Shown here one piece after another: positions 24,011-33,231 of a stretch of 64,000 nucleotides of DNA. Under the pieces are notes generated by a model, which was not told where the DNA came from, ran no database searches, and saw nothing but the letters and a program-made list of their open reading frames with translations. The stretch covers positions 62,001 through 126,000 of the forward strand of contig CALWOX010000002.1 in the NCBI GenBank assembly GCA_944383265.1. Direction: 5' to 3'. Position numbers and translations under genes: made by a program. Positions within the stretch are counted from its first letter, which is position 1, and the number at the start of each line of letters is the position of its first letter. The stretch is from an uncultured Lachnospiraceae bacterium (lineage in GTDB: Bacteria; Bacillota; Clostridia; Lachnospirales; Lachnospiraceae).

Positions 24011-26689
24011 ATGACCGATTACAGCAGAGATGCGATAATAGATAAATTGGATGATATACTCGGCAGCGAACAAAAGGATGAGAACAAGAGGGCGAACCTT
24101 GTAAAAAAGACACTGCTTCTTGTGATCCTCTTTGCCTTTGTCTGTGTCAGTGCCTTCGGAATAGGAATGTTCAAGGGTATTATAGACAATGCACCTGATG
24201 TGGACACTCTTCAGTTCGGACCTACAGGCTTTGCCTCAAAGGCTTACGATATAGAGGGTAATCTCATAGCGACGCTTGTGCAGGAGGGGTCGAACAGAGA
24301 GGAAGCCACCTTTGATGAGCTTCCGGAGGATCTCATAAACGCTGTCGTAGCAATAGAGGATCAGCGGTTTTGGCTTCACAACGGTATCGACCTTAAATCC
24401 ATAACCAGAGCGGTGAGAGGAGTACTTACAGGAAATAACGAAGGCGGAGGCTCGACTCTTACCCAGCAGCTCATAAAGAACAATGTATTTAAGGGCGGAA
24501 TGGAAAAGGGCTTTGCCAGATATGAGAGGAAGTTCCAGGAGTGGTATCTTGCCCTTATGCTGGAAAATCAGCCTGACGTGGATAAGACAGAGCTGAAGAA
24601 ACAGATAATAACAGATTATCTTAATACTATAAACCTTGGAAACAATACTCTTGGAGTAAAAGTTGCAGCAAGGAGATATTTCAATAAGGAGGTCAGCGAT
24701 CTGACTCTTTCGGAATGCACTGTGCTTGCAGCCATACCTCAGAACCCTACAAAATACAATCCGTTAAGGAATCCCGAGGAAAATCAGAAGAGACGCAGTC
24801 AGGTCCTCTCAAATATGCTAGAGCAGGGATATATTGATGAGGACGAGTACAATTACGCCCTAAACGATGATGTGTATTCCCGCATCAAGGCGGCGGATGC
24901 CGTTACCTCTGAGGACGACAAGCCTTACTCATACTTTGTTGATTCTCTTATTGAGGATTGTATAGAGGTGTTTACCGAGGAGCTCGGCCTTACGAACGAA
25001 CAGGCTCATGATCTTTTATATTCGGGAGGATTAAGGATAGAGACCACTCAGGATCCGAAGCTCCAGGCTATAGTTGATGAGGAGATAAATGATCCTGACA
25101 ACTATGATACATTTAAATACTCCTTTACCTGGAGATGCTCTGTTGAGCATCCTGACGGAAGCCTCACTCACTACAGCGAGCATGATATCGAGAATTACAG
25201 TGAGGATGTTCTTGAGGAGAACTACACAGGCCTTTTCAGATCTGAGGATGCCATAAAAGAAAGAATAGATGAATATAAGGACACTGTAATTGAGGATGGA
25301 GACGAGATAATAGCGGAGACTCTTGATACAACTCTTCAGCCCCAGATATCCTTTGTGCTCATGGATCAGGAGACAAAGGAGGTAAAAGCGCTTTCAGGAG
25401 GAAGAGGAGAAAAGAAATATTCCCTCGGACTCAACAGGGCTTCAAATGTGGTAAGACAGCCCGGCTCGGTATTTAAGGTCGTTTCTTCCTTTGCTCCCGC
25501 AATAGAGGAATGCGATGCCACTCTCGGAACTGTTTACTACGATTCGGAGTACAGCATAGGTGAAAAGCAGTTCAGGAACTGGTGGACCTCAGGAAAGTAT
25601 TTCGGATACTCTTCCATAAGAGAGGGAATAGAGTATTCCATGAATATAGTTGCCATAAGATGTATGGTTGAGACAGTTACTCCTGAGGTGGGCATCGAAT
25701 TTGCAAAGAGGCTTGGAATATCGACCCTCAGCGAGGAGGATGTAAATCCCGCGGCAGCACTGGGAGGCCTTTACAGAGGAGTTACGAACCTTGACCTTAC
25801 CAACGCGTTTGCCACTATAGCGGACAGGGGAGAGTACGGAAGACCTAAATTTTTTACAAAAATATATGATCATGACGGAAATATCCTTATAGATCTCACT
25901 GATGATGAAACTGAGACTGTAATGAAGGAATCAACCGCCTTCCTTCTTACGGATGCCATGAGAGAGTCTATGATATATCAGCTAAAGTGGGCTTCAAACG
26001 GAGGTGTAAATACAACATCCACCAGGGCTCATCTTGATGATATGACCTGCGCGGGAAAGTCGGGAACTACGACCAACAACGTGGACATATGGTTTGTCGG
26101 ATTTACTCCTTATTATACTGCAGGAGTATGGGCGGGCTGTGATGAGAACCAGTCATTGTACGACAGCAGTACAGGTGTATATAACGGAGGAACCTCATTC
26201 CACAAGGATATCTGGCGCAAGATAATGACGAGGGTACATGAGGGATTCGAAAATAAAGAATTCGAGGTGCCTGATTCTGTTGTAGAAGTGGATATATGCA
26301 GAAAATCCGGAAAGCTGCCTCATTCAGGCTGCTATGATGATTACAGAGCGGGAACAGATGCTGTTTATACAGAGTATTTTGATGAAGACAATGTTCCTAC
26401 AGAGACCTGTGATATACACACAAAGAGCGGAAGGATAATCCTCCCGGAGGGCGAGGAGGATAAGAGGACTGACGACAGCAGTCATGCCTCAAACTACAGA
26501 GGATACTCAGGAGGAGGTGGTTCGAGAAATGATTCGGATACTCCTGTTCCTACAGTGATTCCTGTAGATCCCACGGCAGGAGCGATCGTTGAAGAGCCGA
26601 CGGCTCCTGCGCCTACAGAGCCTCAGGGCTCTGCGCCGAATGTAATATATAATACCCCCACGACCGCTGAGTACGGTCCGGGGGTATAG
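24011..26689 (+). CDS. Class A penicillin-binding protein (PBP1A family)
   Basis: This is a bifunctional peptidoglycan synthase anchored in the membrane. The roughly 892-residue protein has a cytosolic N-terminus and one membrane helix (about 36-56). The glycosyltransferase 51 domain (about 75-255) has AIEDQRFWLHNGID and GGSTLTQQLIKN. The transpeptidase domain has the active serine in QPGSVFKV, SMN in YSMNIVAI and KSGTTT. A disordered Pro/Thr/Ser-rich tail is at about 810-892. The start at 24011 gives MTDYSRD; GGAG is 15 bases upstream, a long spacing, and a TTG at 23978 has no site, so the start is not certain. It converges with the next gene with five bases between stops. Confidence 0.9.
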   Translation: MTDYSRDAIIDKLDDILGSEQKDENKRANLVKKTLLLVILFAFVCVSAFGIGMFKGIIDNAPDVDTLQFGPTGFASKAYDIEGNLIATLVQEGSNREEATFDELPEDLINAVVAIEDQRFWLHNGIDLKSITRAVRGVLTGNNEGGGSTLTQQLIKNNVFKGGMEKGFARYERKFQEWYLALMLENQPDVDKTELKKQIITDYLNTINLGNNTLGVKVAARRYFNKEVSDLTLSECTVLAAIPQNPTKYNPLRNPEENQKRRSQVLSNMLEQGYIDEDEYNYALNDDVYSRIKAADAVTSEDDKPYSYFVDSLIEDCIEVFTEELGLTNEQAHDLLYSGGLRIETTQDPKLQAIVDEEINDPDNYDTFKYSFTWRCSVEHPDGSLTHYSEHDIENYSEDVLEENYTGLFRSEDAIKERIDEYKDTVIEDGDEIIAETLDTTLQPQISFVLMDQETKEVKALSGGRGEKKYSLGLNRASNVVRQPGSVFKVVSSFAPAIEECDATLGTVYYDSEYSIGEKQFRNWWTSGKYFGYSSIREGIEYSMNIVAIRCMVETVTPEVGIEFAKRLGISTLSEEDVNPAAALGGLYRGVTNLDLTNAFATIADRGEYGRPKFFTKIYDHDGNILIDLTDDETETVMKESTAFLLTDAMRESMIYQLKWASNGGVNTTSTRAHLDDMTCAGKSGTTTNNVDIWFVGFTPYYTAGVWAGCDENQSLYDSSTGVYNGGTSFHKDIWRKIMTRVHEGFENKEFEVPDSVVEVDICRKSGKLPHSGCYDDYRAGTDAVYTEYFDEDNVPTETCDIHTKSGRIILPEGEEDKRTDDSSHASNYRGYSGGGGSRNDSDTPVPTVIPVDPTAGAIVEEPTAPAPTEPQGSAPNVIYNTPTTAEYGPGV

Positions 26690-26694
26690 AGAGA

Positions 26695-27375
26695 CTAATA
26701 TAATACGATCTTGTTTTTTGAATCAAGGCCGAAGAGCACTGAGCTTTCCGTGTTTACTTCGGCCTTTCCCGCGCTCATATCTGTCATTGTCTTTACGAAA
26801 GCTGAGCTGTCGGCTTCCGGAACAACATATGAAAGCTTGCATTTTTCGGTATATTCTTCGCCGCAGGGGAAAAGTCCCGACCGCTCGGCCTGATATTTGA
26901 CTCGGTTTATAAAGCTGTAGTCGGAGCTTACACTTATAATTTTACCTTTATTTAAAGGGATAATGAGTCCATTTAACTCAGCGGATGAAAGAGCTTCCTT
27001 TAATGCATCGGAGTAAGCCCTTACAAGTCCTCCTGTGCCCAAAAGTGTTCCTCCGAAATAGCGTGTAACAACAGCGCAAAGATCACAAAGATCATTTCCC
27101 TTGAGGATATCAAGCATGGGCTTTCCGGCAGTACCCTGAGGCTCTCCGTCATCAGAGAACCGTTCAAGGACTTTACTGTTTTCGATAAAGCGCATGGCAA
27201 AGCAATTATGTCTTGCATCATAATGCCTTTTCTTTACAGCATCAATAAAAGCCCTGGCTTCATCCTCGGTACGACACGGAAAAACAGAGGCTATAAAGCG
27301 GGATTTTTTTGCTTCGATCTCCCCCTCGCAGGCTTCTCTGATTATTTTAAATTCGTATTTTGAAGAATCAGACAT
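26695..27375 (-). CDS. YigZ/IMPACT family protein
   Basis: This 226-residue protein of the UPF0029 (YigZ/YvyE, IMPACT) family has an N-terminal domain with EIEAKKSRFIA, ARHNCFAMRF and FSDDGEPQGTAGKPML, then VVTRYFGGTLLGTGGLVRAY, followed by a ferredoxin-like C-terminal domain. The start is ATG at 27375, preceded by AAGGAG 7 bases away on the minus strand; a longer frame to 27450 lacks a site. The biochemical role is unknown, with links in the family to ribosomes and translation regulation. Confidence 0.87.
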   Translation of the reverse strand: MSDSSKYEFKIIREACEGEIEAKKSRFIASVFPCRTEDEARAFIDAVKKRHYDARHNCFAMRFIENSKVLERFSDDGEPQGTAGKPMLDILKGNDLCDLCAVVTRYFGGTLLGTGGLVRAYSDALKEALSSAELNGLIIPLNKGKIISVSSDYSFINRVKYQAERSGLFPCGEEYTEKCKLSYVVPEADSSAFVKTMTDMSAGKAEVNTESSVLFGLDSKNKIVLY

Positions 27376-27461
27376 ATAGAACTCCTTAGAATCAATTTTG
27401 TCAATAGGATTATTTTTGATTATTCTATCATACAGGTTTTTTCTCAGCAATAACGATTTAC

Positions 27462-27491
27462 TTGACTAACAAAAGTTATCTTTGTTATAAT
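27462..27491 (+). promoter_or_regulatory. Promoter of the leaderless small gene
   Basis: TTGACT (27462-27467), 18-base spacer, TATAAT (27486-27491). Transcription should begin at about 27498, only one to three bases before the ATG at 27500. Confidence 0.7.
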
Positions 27492-27499
27492 ACATAACT

Positions 27500-27658
27500 A
27501 TGATTAATTTTAATGAAGAAATCAAAAGATTCAAGCCAAGTCTCGACGTGGAATACATCGAGGATGCTATCGCAAAATCTGATCTGACAGACATGAATGA
27601 CATTATGATGCAGCTCATTCAGGATGCGGAGAAAGAAAAGAAAAGGAATATCATTTGA
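27500..27658 (+). CDS. Small conserved-looking protein, 52 aa, probably leaderless
   Basis: This short acidic/basic soluble protein starts MINFNEEIKRFKPSLDVEYI and ends in a charged tail (AEKEKKRNII). No membrane segment, cysteine or known motif is seen; it is predicted to be mostly helical. I believe it is real because the promoter is good, the frame ends just before the TPR gene, and codon usage matches the neighbours. There is no room for a ribosome binding site between the predicted transcript start and the ATG, so it may be read from a leaderless mRNA. Function not recognised; perhaps linked to the TPR protein. Confidence 0.6.
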   Translation: MINFNEEIKRFKPSLDVEYIEDAIAKSDLTDMNDIMMQLIQDAEKEKKRNII

Positions 27659-27661
27659 TCC

Positions 27662-28969
27662 ATGGTAGATTACAGTTTGACTATTCGACGTATCGCCAAT
27701 GTTTACTACAATCTCGGTCTTGAGAGAGCAGGGTACAGGGATCTGAGCGGAGCCGCGGAGCTTCTAAAGAAATCTCTGCGCTTCAACAAGTATCAGACTG
27801 ATGCGAGAAATCTTCTTGGATTGATTTATTATGAGATGGGTGAGGTTGCGGACGCACTTATTCAGTGGGTCATCAGTCTGAATCTTCAGCCGTCGTCTAA
27901 TCGTGCGGATTACTATCTCGAAAATATCCAGAGGAACTCGGTTCAGCTTGAGATATGCTCACAGCAGGTCAAAAAATTCAATCAAGCTCTTTATCAGGCT
28001 CAGCATGACGGAGAGGATCTGGCGATACTGCAGCTGAACAGAATAATTGATGAGACTCCACATTTTGTAAAGGCTCACATCCTTCTGGCGCTTTTGTACA
28101 TGCAGAAGGGAGACAATGTGAGAGCCGGAAGCTCCCTTTACAAGGTGCTCAGGATAGACAGGAACAACCCTAAGGCTCTTGTGCTCATGGATGAGGTCAA
28201 AAAGCGTACCGGAAAGGCTGAGGTGGAGAGAAACAAGCTCAAGAACGCCTTCAGCCACAGGCAGATGGAGGATGATGATGTCATTCTGCCGGAGGTAAAA
28301 AAACAGGCCACGGCAGGACAGATGGTCCTCTACATGTGTGCGGGATTCATACTTTCGGTCCTTACCTTTGTTATAGTCATACTTCCGGGGGTCCGCAGAA
28401 GCATGAATGTCGACAACAATCAGGAGCTTGTTGAGATATCTCAGGAGCTGTCCGAAAAGACCGCGAGGCTAAATGACCTTGAAGAGAGCTATTCAAGCCT
28501 TGAGACCCGGTTTAATGACGTAAACACAAGGCTTAACGCATATGAACAGGAGAATGCGGACTTCCTTAGCCTTTATCAGACACTCAATGGTATTAAGTCC
28601 GCATATACAGAAGGAAATATAGTTCAAGCGGCAAATGACTACCTTGCTATAGATGCTTCAACGGTTACGGAGGAGCCCATGAGCTCTATGTATGCCGAGG
28701 TGTCGAGATATATGCAGAGCGAGGGTTGGCAAAGAGTGTGCGAGCTTGGTACTCAATCCTGGAACGGGGGAGATATGGCGCAGGCGGAGGCATATTATAA
28801 TCTGTCTCTGCAGCTTAAGCCCGACGAGCCTGAGACAATGTTCCTTTTGGGAAGGCTGTACCAGACGCAGGGCCGCACAGAGGAGGCGAATGCCCTTTTT
28901 GACAAGATAGTGGGAGAGCATCCGGAGAGCACTTATGCGGAGCGAGCTCAGACAGCAAGAGGCTATTAA
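27662..28969 (+). CDS. TPR-repeat membrane protein with coiled coil
   Basis: This 435-residue protein has N-terminal tetratricopeptide repeats (about 10-75 and 118-185), including ARNLLGLIYYEMGEVADAL. One membrane helix at about 219-240 (VLYMCAGFILSVLTFVIVIL) is followed by a coiled coil (about 250-300) and then further TPR motifs near 355-430 (AEAYYNLSLQLKPDEPETMF). This looks like a protein-protein scaffold across the membrane with repeats on both sides. It lies two codons after the 52-aa gene and is likely co-transcribed with it. The specific partner is unknown. Confidence 0.75.
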   Translation: MVDYSLTIRRIANVYYNLGLERAGYRDLSGAAELLKKSLRFNKYQTDARNLLGLIYYEMGEVADALIQWVISLNLQPSSNRADYYLENIQRNSVQLEICSQQVKKFNQALYQAQHDGEDLAILQLNRIIDETPHFVKAHILLALLYMQKGDNVRAGSSLYKVLRIDRNNPKALVLMDEVKKRTGKAEVERNKLKNAFSHRQMEDDDVILPEVKKQATAGQMVLYMCAGFILSVLTFVIVILPGVRRSMNVDNNQELVEISQELSEKTARLNDLEESYSSLETRFNDVNTRLNAYEQENADFLSLYQTLNGIKSAYTEGNIVQAANDYLAIDASTVTEEPMSSMYAEVSRYMQSEGWQRVCELGTQSWNGGDMAQAEAYYNLSLQLKPDEPETMFLLGRLYQTQGRTEEANALFDKIVGEHPESTYAERAQTARGY

Positions 28970-29023
28970 TTAAAGTTTTAAGATGCCTCTATATATAAAT
29001 TTACAGAAATCAGGTAAAAGGAA

Positions 29024-30853
29024 ATGTTGCAAAAGAGAGAAGATGTAAGAAATGTAGCTATAATAGCCCATGTAGACCATGGTAAAACCACTCTTGTGGA
29101 TCAGCTTTTGAGACAGACGGGAGTATTCAGGGCAAATCAGGAGGTGGTTGACAGAGTAATGGACTCCAACGCAATTGAGCGTGAGAGAGGAATTACCATA
29201 CTCAGCAAGAACACAGCTATAACTTATAAGGATGTCAAGATCAATATTATCGACACTCCGGGACATGCGGATTTCGGAGGAGAGGTAGAGCGAGTTTTAA
29301 AGATGGTCGACGGTGTCATACTCGTGGTCGACGCTTTTGAGGGACCTATGCCCCAGACAAAATTCGTTCTCGGAAAGGCAATGGAGCTTTCTCTCCCTGT
29401 AATAGTATGTCTTAACAAGATAGACAGACCTGAGGCAAGACCTAAGGAGGTAGTAGATGAGGTTTTGGAGCTTCTTTTGGATCTGGGAGCTTCGGATGAG
29501 CAGATAGACTGTCCCTTTGTTTACGCTTCCGCGAGAGCGGGAGTAGCTTCCTACGATCCTGATACGGAAGGAAAGGACATGACGCCCCTCCTTGACACGA
29601 TCATTGACTATATTCCCTGTCCTGAGGGAGACCCTGACGCCCCCACTCAGATGCTTGTATCTACTATAGATTACAATGAGTTTGTGGGACGTATAGGAGT
29701 CGGAAAGATAAGCAATGGCTCCATAAAGGTGAATCAGCAGGTGGTTTTGTGTAACCACCACGATTCATCTAAAATAATAAAGACCAAGATCAGCAAGCTT
29801 TATGAGTTTGACGGATTAAAACGTGTTGAGGTTCAGTCCGCGGAGTTCGGCTCTGTCGTAGCCATAAGCGGAATACCCGAGATACATATAGGAGATACCA
29901 TATGCTCCCCTGAAAAGGTTGAGGCTATTCCCTTCCAGAAGATATCCGAGCCTACTATAGCAATGTATTTCATGGTAAATGATTCTCCCCTTGCGGGACA
30001 GGAGGGAAAATATGTGACCTCTCGTCACCTTAGAGACAGACTCTACAGAGAGCTCAATACAGACGTATCCCTCAGAGTTGAGGATACTGATTCAGCAGAC
30101 TGCTTTAAGGTTTCAGGAAGAGGAGAGCTGCATCTTTCCGTGCTTATTGAGAATATGAGAAGAGAGGGCTATGAGTTTGCGGTATCAAAGGCCGAGGTAC
30201 TTTACAAGTACGATGAAAGAGGAAAGAAGCTCGAGCCTATGGAGGTCGCTTATATAGATGTCCCCGAGGACTTCTCAGGAACGGTAATACAGAAGCTTAC
30301 CCAGAGAAAGGGAGAGCTTGTGGGTATGACACCTATGCAGGGCGGTACCACAAGACTTGAGTTCAATATCCCCTCCAGAGGACTTATCGGATACAGAGGA
30401 GAATTTATGACAGACACAAAGGGAAACGGCGTCATAAATACAGCCTTTGAGGGATATGGCCCCTACAAGGGAGACATAAGCTACAGGCCTACAGGTTCAC
30501 TTATAGCCTATGAGGCAGGTGAAGCCATCACCTACGGACTTTTCAATGCACAGGAGAGAGGAATACTCTTTATATGTCCCGGAACAAAGGTATACAGTGG
30601 AATGGTAGTAGGACAGTCGCCTAAGACCGAGGATATAGAGCTGAATGTCTGCAAGACGAAGAAACTCACAAATACCCGTTCTTCATCCTCTGACGAGGCG
30701 CTTAGGCTTGTTCCGCCGAAGATCATGAGCCTTGAGCAGTGCATGGATTTCATTGATACTGATGAGCTTTTGGAGATAACACCGAAGAGTCTCAGGATAA
30801 GAAAAAAGATACTTGATCCACTTCTCAGAAAGAGAAGCCAGATGAAAAAATAA
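29024..30853 (+). CDS. typA: Ribosome-associated GTPase TypA/BipA
   Basis: This translational GTPase assists 50S assembly and stress or cold growth. The 609-residue protein has a G domain with AHVDHGKT (15-22), GITI switch, DTPGHADF and NKIDRPEA. EF-G-like domains II, III and V follow, and a C-terminal domain specific to BipA contains FNIPSRGLIGYRGEF and the final LEITPKSLRIRKK. Length is normal. AAAGG lies very near the ATG; TTG at 29027 would be an equally good start, a one-codon uncertainty. Confidence 0.95.
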   Translation: MLQKREDVRNVAIIAHVDHGKTTLVDQLLRQTGVFRANQEVVDRVMDSNAIERERGITILSKNTAITYKDVKINIIDTPGHADFGGEVERVLKMVDGVILVVDAFEGPMPQTKFVLGKAMELSLPVIVCLNKIDRPEARPKEVVDEVLELLLDLGASDEQIDCPFVYASARAGVASYDPDTEGKDMTPLLDTIIDYIPCPEGDPDAPTQMLVSTIDYNEFVGRIGVGKISNGSIKVNQQVVLCNHHDSSKIIKTKISKLYEFDGLKRVEVQSAEFGSVVAISGIPEIHIGDTICSPEKVEAIPFQKISEPTIAMYFMVNDSPLAGQEGKYVTSRHLRDRLYRELNTDVSLRVEDTDSADCFKVSGRGELHLSVLIENMRREGYEFAVSKAEVLYKYDERGKKLEPMEVAYIDVPEDFSGTVIQKLTQRKGELVGMTPMQGGTTRLEFNIPSRGLIGYRGEFMTDTKGNGVINTAFEGYGPYKGDISYRPTGSLIAYEAGEAITYGLFNAQERGILFICPGTKVYSGMVVGQSPKTEDIELNVCKTKKLTNTRSSSSDEALRLVPPKIMSLEQCMDFIDTDELLEITPKSLRIRKKILDPLLRKRSQMKK

Positions 30854-30868
30854 AGATTAAGAAGGTTC

Positions 30869-30912
30869 AACTGTCCCGTATATTAAACAGCTTTAAGCTT
30901 GACGGGACGGTT
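30869..30912 (+). terminator. Hairpin after typA
   Basis: AACTGTCCCGT (30869-30879) pairs with ACGGGACGGTT (30902-30912) around a 22-base loop. It lies just upstream of the stronger terminator and lacks its own T tract. Confidence 0.45.
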
Positions 30913-30925
30913 CGACTTTTACCTG

Positions 30926-30972
30926 AAAAAAGGGAAGAAAACCGAAATAATGGCTTTTCTTCCCTTTTTATT
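30926..30972. terminator. Bidirectional terminator between converging genes
   Basis: AAAAAGGGAAGAAAA (30927-30941) pairs with TTTTCTTCCCTTTTT (30955-30969). A/T runs on both flanks let it serve typA on the + strand and the ligase-like gene on the minus strand. Confidence 0.85.
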
Positions 30973-30990
30973 TATGCGGCTTTTGTATAT

Positions 30991-32178
30991 TTAGTCAGCG
31001 TAATTATCAAAGTATCCCTGTATCAATACTATAGGAGTTCCTTTGTCTCCGGAGCCTGAGGTCAGGTCGCAGAGCGAACCTATAAGATCTGTAAGGCGGC
31101 GTGGAGTTGTTCCCTCACTTGCCATATTGCCCTTTAAGTCGGCATCCTTCTTGATTATACTCTTCTTGATTGCCTCGGAGAGTTCCTCGCCCTTAAGGTC
31201 CGCATAGTCATTATCCGCAAGGTACTTGAGCTTAAGCTCATTGGGAGTGCCTTCAAGTCCGTCGGTGTAGGCAGGGCTTACTACAGGGTCAGCAAGCTCC
31301 CATATCTTTCCTACGGGATCCTTGAATGCACCGTCTCCGTATATCATGCACTGCAGCTTTACTCCTGTAGCTTTCTCAAGGCTTTTCTGAAGCTCATCCA
31401 CAAAAGCCCTGCAGTCTCTGGGAAAGAGCTTTACCTTTTCCTCGGTGGACTTATTTGATCCCAAAAGACCATAGCTCTCATTGTATCCGATTCCGTTTAC
31501 GGGAGCGTTTAAAATATCGCTTAAAAGGAGTACCTTTTCAGCGCCTGCATTGAGAAGTCTCCTCTTGCTTTTTTCTCTTGTATGTATATCGCAGCAGAGT
31601 ACATTTTTGGAGTAGGGGAGTATAGCCCTTACATCGTTTGCAAAAATGAACTCAGGCTCGCAACCCTCAGCCTTAAAGAGCTCTGTATAATATTCAACAT
31701 AGTCAACTCCTGTAAAGGGATGCTTCGCATAGCCGAAAAGCTCGCGGTATTTCTTCTCGTCAAGAACATCGCTGTAGGGATTTACACCCTTTTCGTCGAG
31801 AAGCTCGTCATCAAAGAGATGATTGCCTACCTCATCGGAAGGGTAGCTCATAAGGATATATACCTTTTTAAAGGCTCTTGCAATTCCCTTCAAACAAATA
31901 GCGATACGATTTCGGCTCATAATGGGGAAGGTTATGGCAATGCTGTCTGTGCCGAATTTTGCACGGCAGTCAGCTGCAATGTCATCAACCGTGGCATAGT
32001 TTCCCTGACACCTTGCAACTACAGCCTCGGTTACGGCAACCACATCCTTTTCATGGAAGGTAAGTCCCTCCTCATATCCGCAAGCGGTTATAGCCTCAGT
32101 CACGATCTTTACAAGATCATCCCCCTCCTTTACAACAGGGCAGCGAACGCCTCTTGACACTGTTCCCACAGTTCTCAT
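30991..32178 (-). CDS. F420-0:gamma-glutamyl ligase-like protein (orphan)
   Basis: This 395-residue protein resembles the CofE/F420 ligase family (PF01996): MRTVGTVSRGVRCPVVKEGD at the start, HEKDVVAVTEAVVARCQGNY, TFPIMSRNRIAICLKGIARA and a C-terminal YGDGAFKDPVGKIWELADP. The start at 32178 is chosen from AGAGAGG about 8 bases upstream; the seven-codon longer frame begins before that site. No other F420 gene (cofC, cofD, fbiC-like) is in the window and Clostridia do not usually make F420, so the true substrate is probably another gamma-glutamyl or amide ligation. Confidence 0.75.
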   Translation of the reverse strand: MRTVGTVSRGVRCPVVKEGDDLVKIVTEAITACGYEEGLTFHEKDVVAVTEAVVARCQGNYATVDDIAADCRAKFGTDSIAITFPIMSRNRIAICLKGIARAFKKVYILMSYPSDEVGNHLFDDELLDEKGVNPYSDVLDEKKYRELFGYAKHPFTGVDYVEYYTELFKAEGCEPEFIFANDVRAILPYSKNVLCCDIHTREKSKRRLLNAGAEKVLLLSDILNAPVNGIGYNESYGLLGSNKSTEEKVKLFPRDCRAFVDELQKSLEKATGVKLQCMIYGDGAFKDPVGKIWELADPVVSPAYTDGLEGTPNELKLKYLADNDYADLKGEELSEAIKKSIIKKDADLKGNMASEGTTPRRLTDLIGSLCDLTSGSGDKGTPIVLIQGYFDNYAD

Positions 32179-32261
32179 TTTGATTACCTCTCTTAACATT
32201 ATAAATTTGCTTTGGGATCCGCCCGCAGTGCTTTGTTAAGCCTTCTCCTAAGCCAATATCA

Positions 32262-32289
32262 ATTATACTTGAAATAAATTTTCGGTCAA
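32262..32289 (-). promoter_or_regulatory. Promoter of the F420-ligase-like gene
   Basis: On the minus strand: TTGACC (32289-32284), 16-base spacer, TATAAT (32267-32262), about 84 bases upstream of the start codon. Confidence 0.6.
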
Positions 32290-32379
32290 CAGATTTTATT
32301 TTTGACTTTATTATTTTCAAAAATTAATCTATAATGACTCGGTGACTTTAAATCAGACTTTAGTGGGAGACAGCTTCAT

Positions 32380-33231
32380 ATGGAAGTTTCTAAAGAAGTA
32401 AAAGAAAACATAAAGACAAAAAATTTGAAGGAAATAAAAGATTTGAAGGAAAAACCGGGAATTGACAAAAGAGCTTACAGCATGTCGAGGACCTTTTTGT
32501 ATGCCTTCGGTCAGTCAAGCCCTATAATTTTTTCATACATTGTGGTGGGCTTTGCCTTTGGAATAATGATGCAGGAGGCGGGCTATACACCGCTTCATGT
32601 GCTTTTTGCGGGGATGTTTATATATTCCGGCTCGCTGCAGATAGCGATGGTACCTCTTATGGTGGCGGGAACATCCCTTCCTGTAATGGCCTTTGCCGCA
32701 TTTATTATAAATTCAAGATATATGTTTTACGGTATAGGGTATACAGAGAGGTTCAAGAGACAGGGGCTCCTGTATCCGTATATGATCTTTGCCTTTCCTG
32801 ACGAGGTATACTGCGTATTCAGCTCTACAGCCTATCCGACCGGTGTTGACCCCGACAAATGTGATCTTTTGACAGCCTTAATGTGCCACTTGAGCTGGAT
32901 CTCAGGCGGGCTTTTGGGAGTTTTTCTGGGAGACGCCGTGAGCTTTGACATGAGCGGCATAGATTTTGCGGCCACCTGCCTTTTTGTATGCATCTGCGTA
33001 AATCAGTGGAGAGAGTACAAGAGTCATATACCCGTATATATAGGCGTTATAGCCGCAGCATTATGCATAATAATTTTCGGAACGGAAAACTTTATGCTTC
33101 CGGCTCTCAGCCTGAGTCTTGTGCTTCTTGTCATTATGAGAAAAAGGACTGAAGAGGCAATGACTGAAACTGAGCCGGAAACCGGCTTTGACAAAGTAAA
33201 GGACAGCTTCATGGAGGAGAGAAATGAATAG
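32380..33231 (+). CDS. azlC: Branched-chain amino acid exporter subunit AzlC
   Basis: This is the large subunit of a two-component branched-chain amino acid (or azaleucine) exporter. The 283-residue membrane protein has an unusually charged N-terminal tail of about 40 residues (MEVSKEVKENIKTKNLKEIK). Then come AzlC motifs: GQSSPIIFSYIVVGFAFGIM, MFIYSGSLQIAMVPLM, INSRYMFYGIGYTERF and a DEVYC segment, with about seven to eight helices. It overlaps azlD by 8 bases. TATAAT at 32330-32335 may be its -10 box. Family is firm, exported solute inferred. Confidence 0.87.
   Translation: MEVSKEVKENIKTKNLKEIKDLKEKPGIDKRAYSMSRTFLYAFGQSSPIIFSYIVVGFAFGIMMQEAGYTPLHVLFAGMFIYSGSLQIAMVPLMVAGTSLPVMAFAAFIINSRYMFYGIGYTERFKRQGLLYPYMIFAFPDEVYCVFSSTAYPTGVDPDKCDLLTALMCHLSWISGGLLGVFLGDAVSFDMSGIDFAATCLFVCICVNQWREYKSHIPVYIGVIAAALCIIIFGTENFMLPALSLSLVLLVIMRKRTEEAMTETEPETGFDKVKDSFMEERNE

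Noticed and set aside
27408-27430. Short match (AGAATAATCAAA) of the thrS palindrome end near yigZ
   Set aside because: Only 12-13 AT-rich bases match and there is no paired arm, so it is probably chance.
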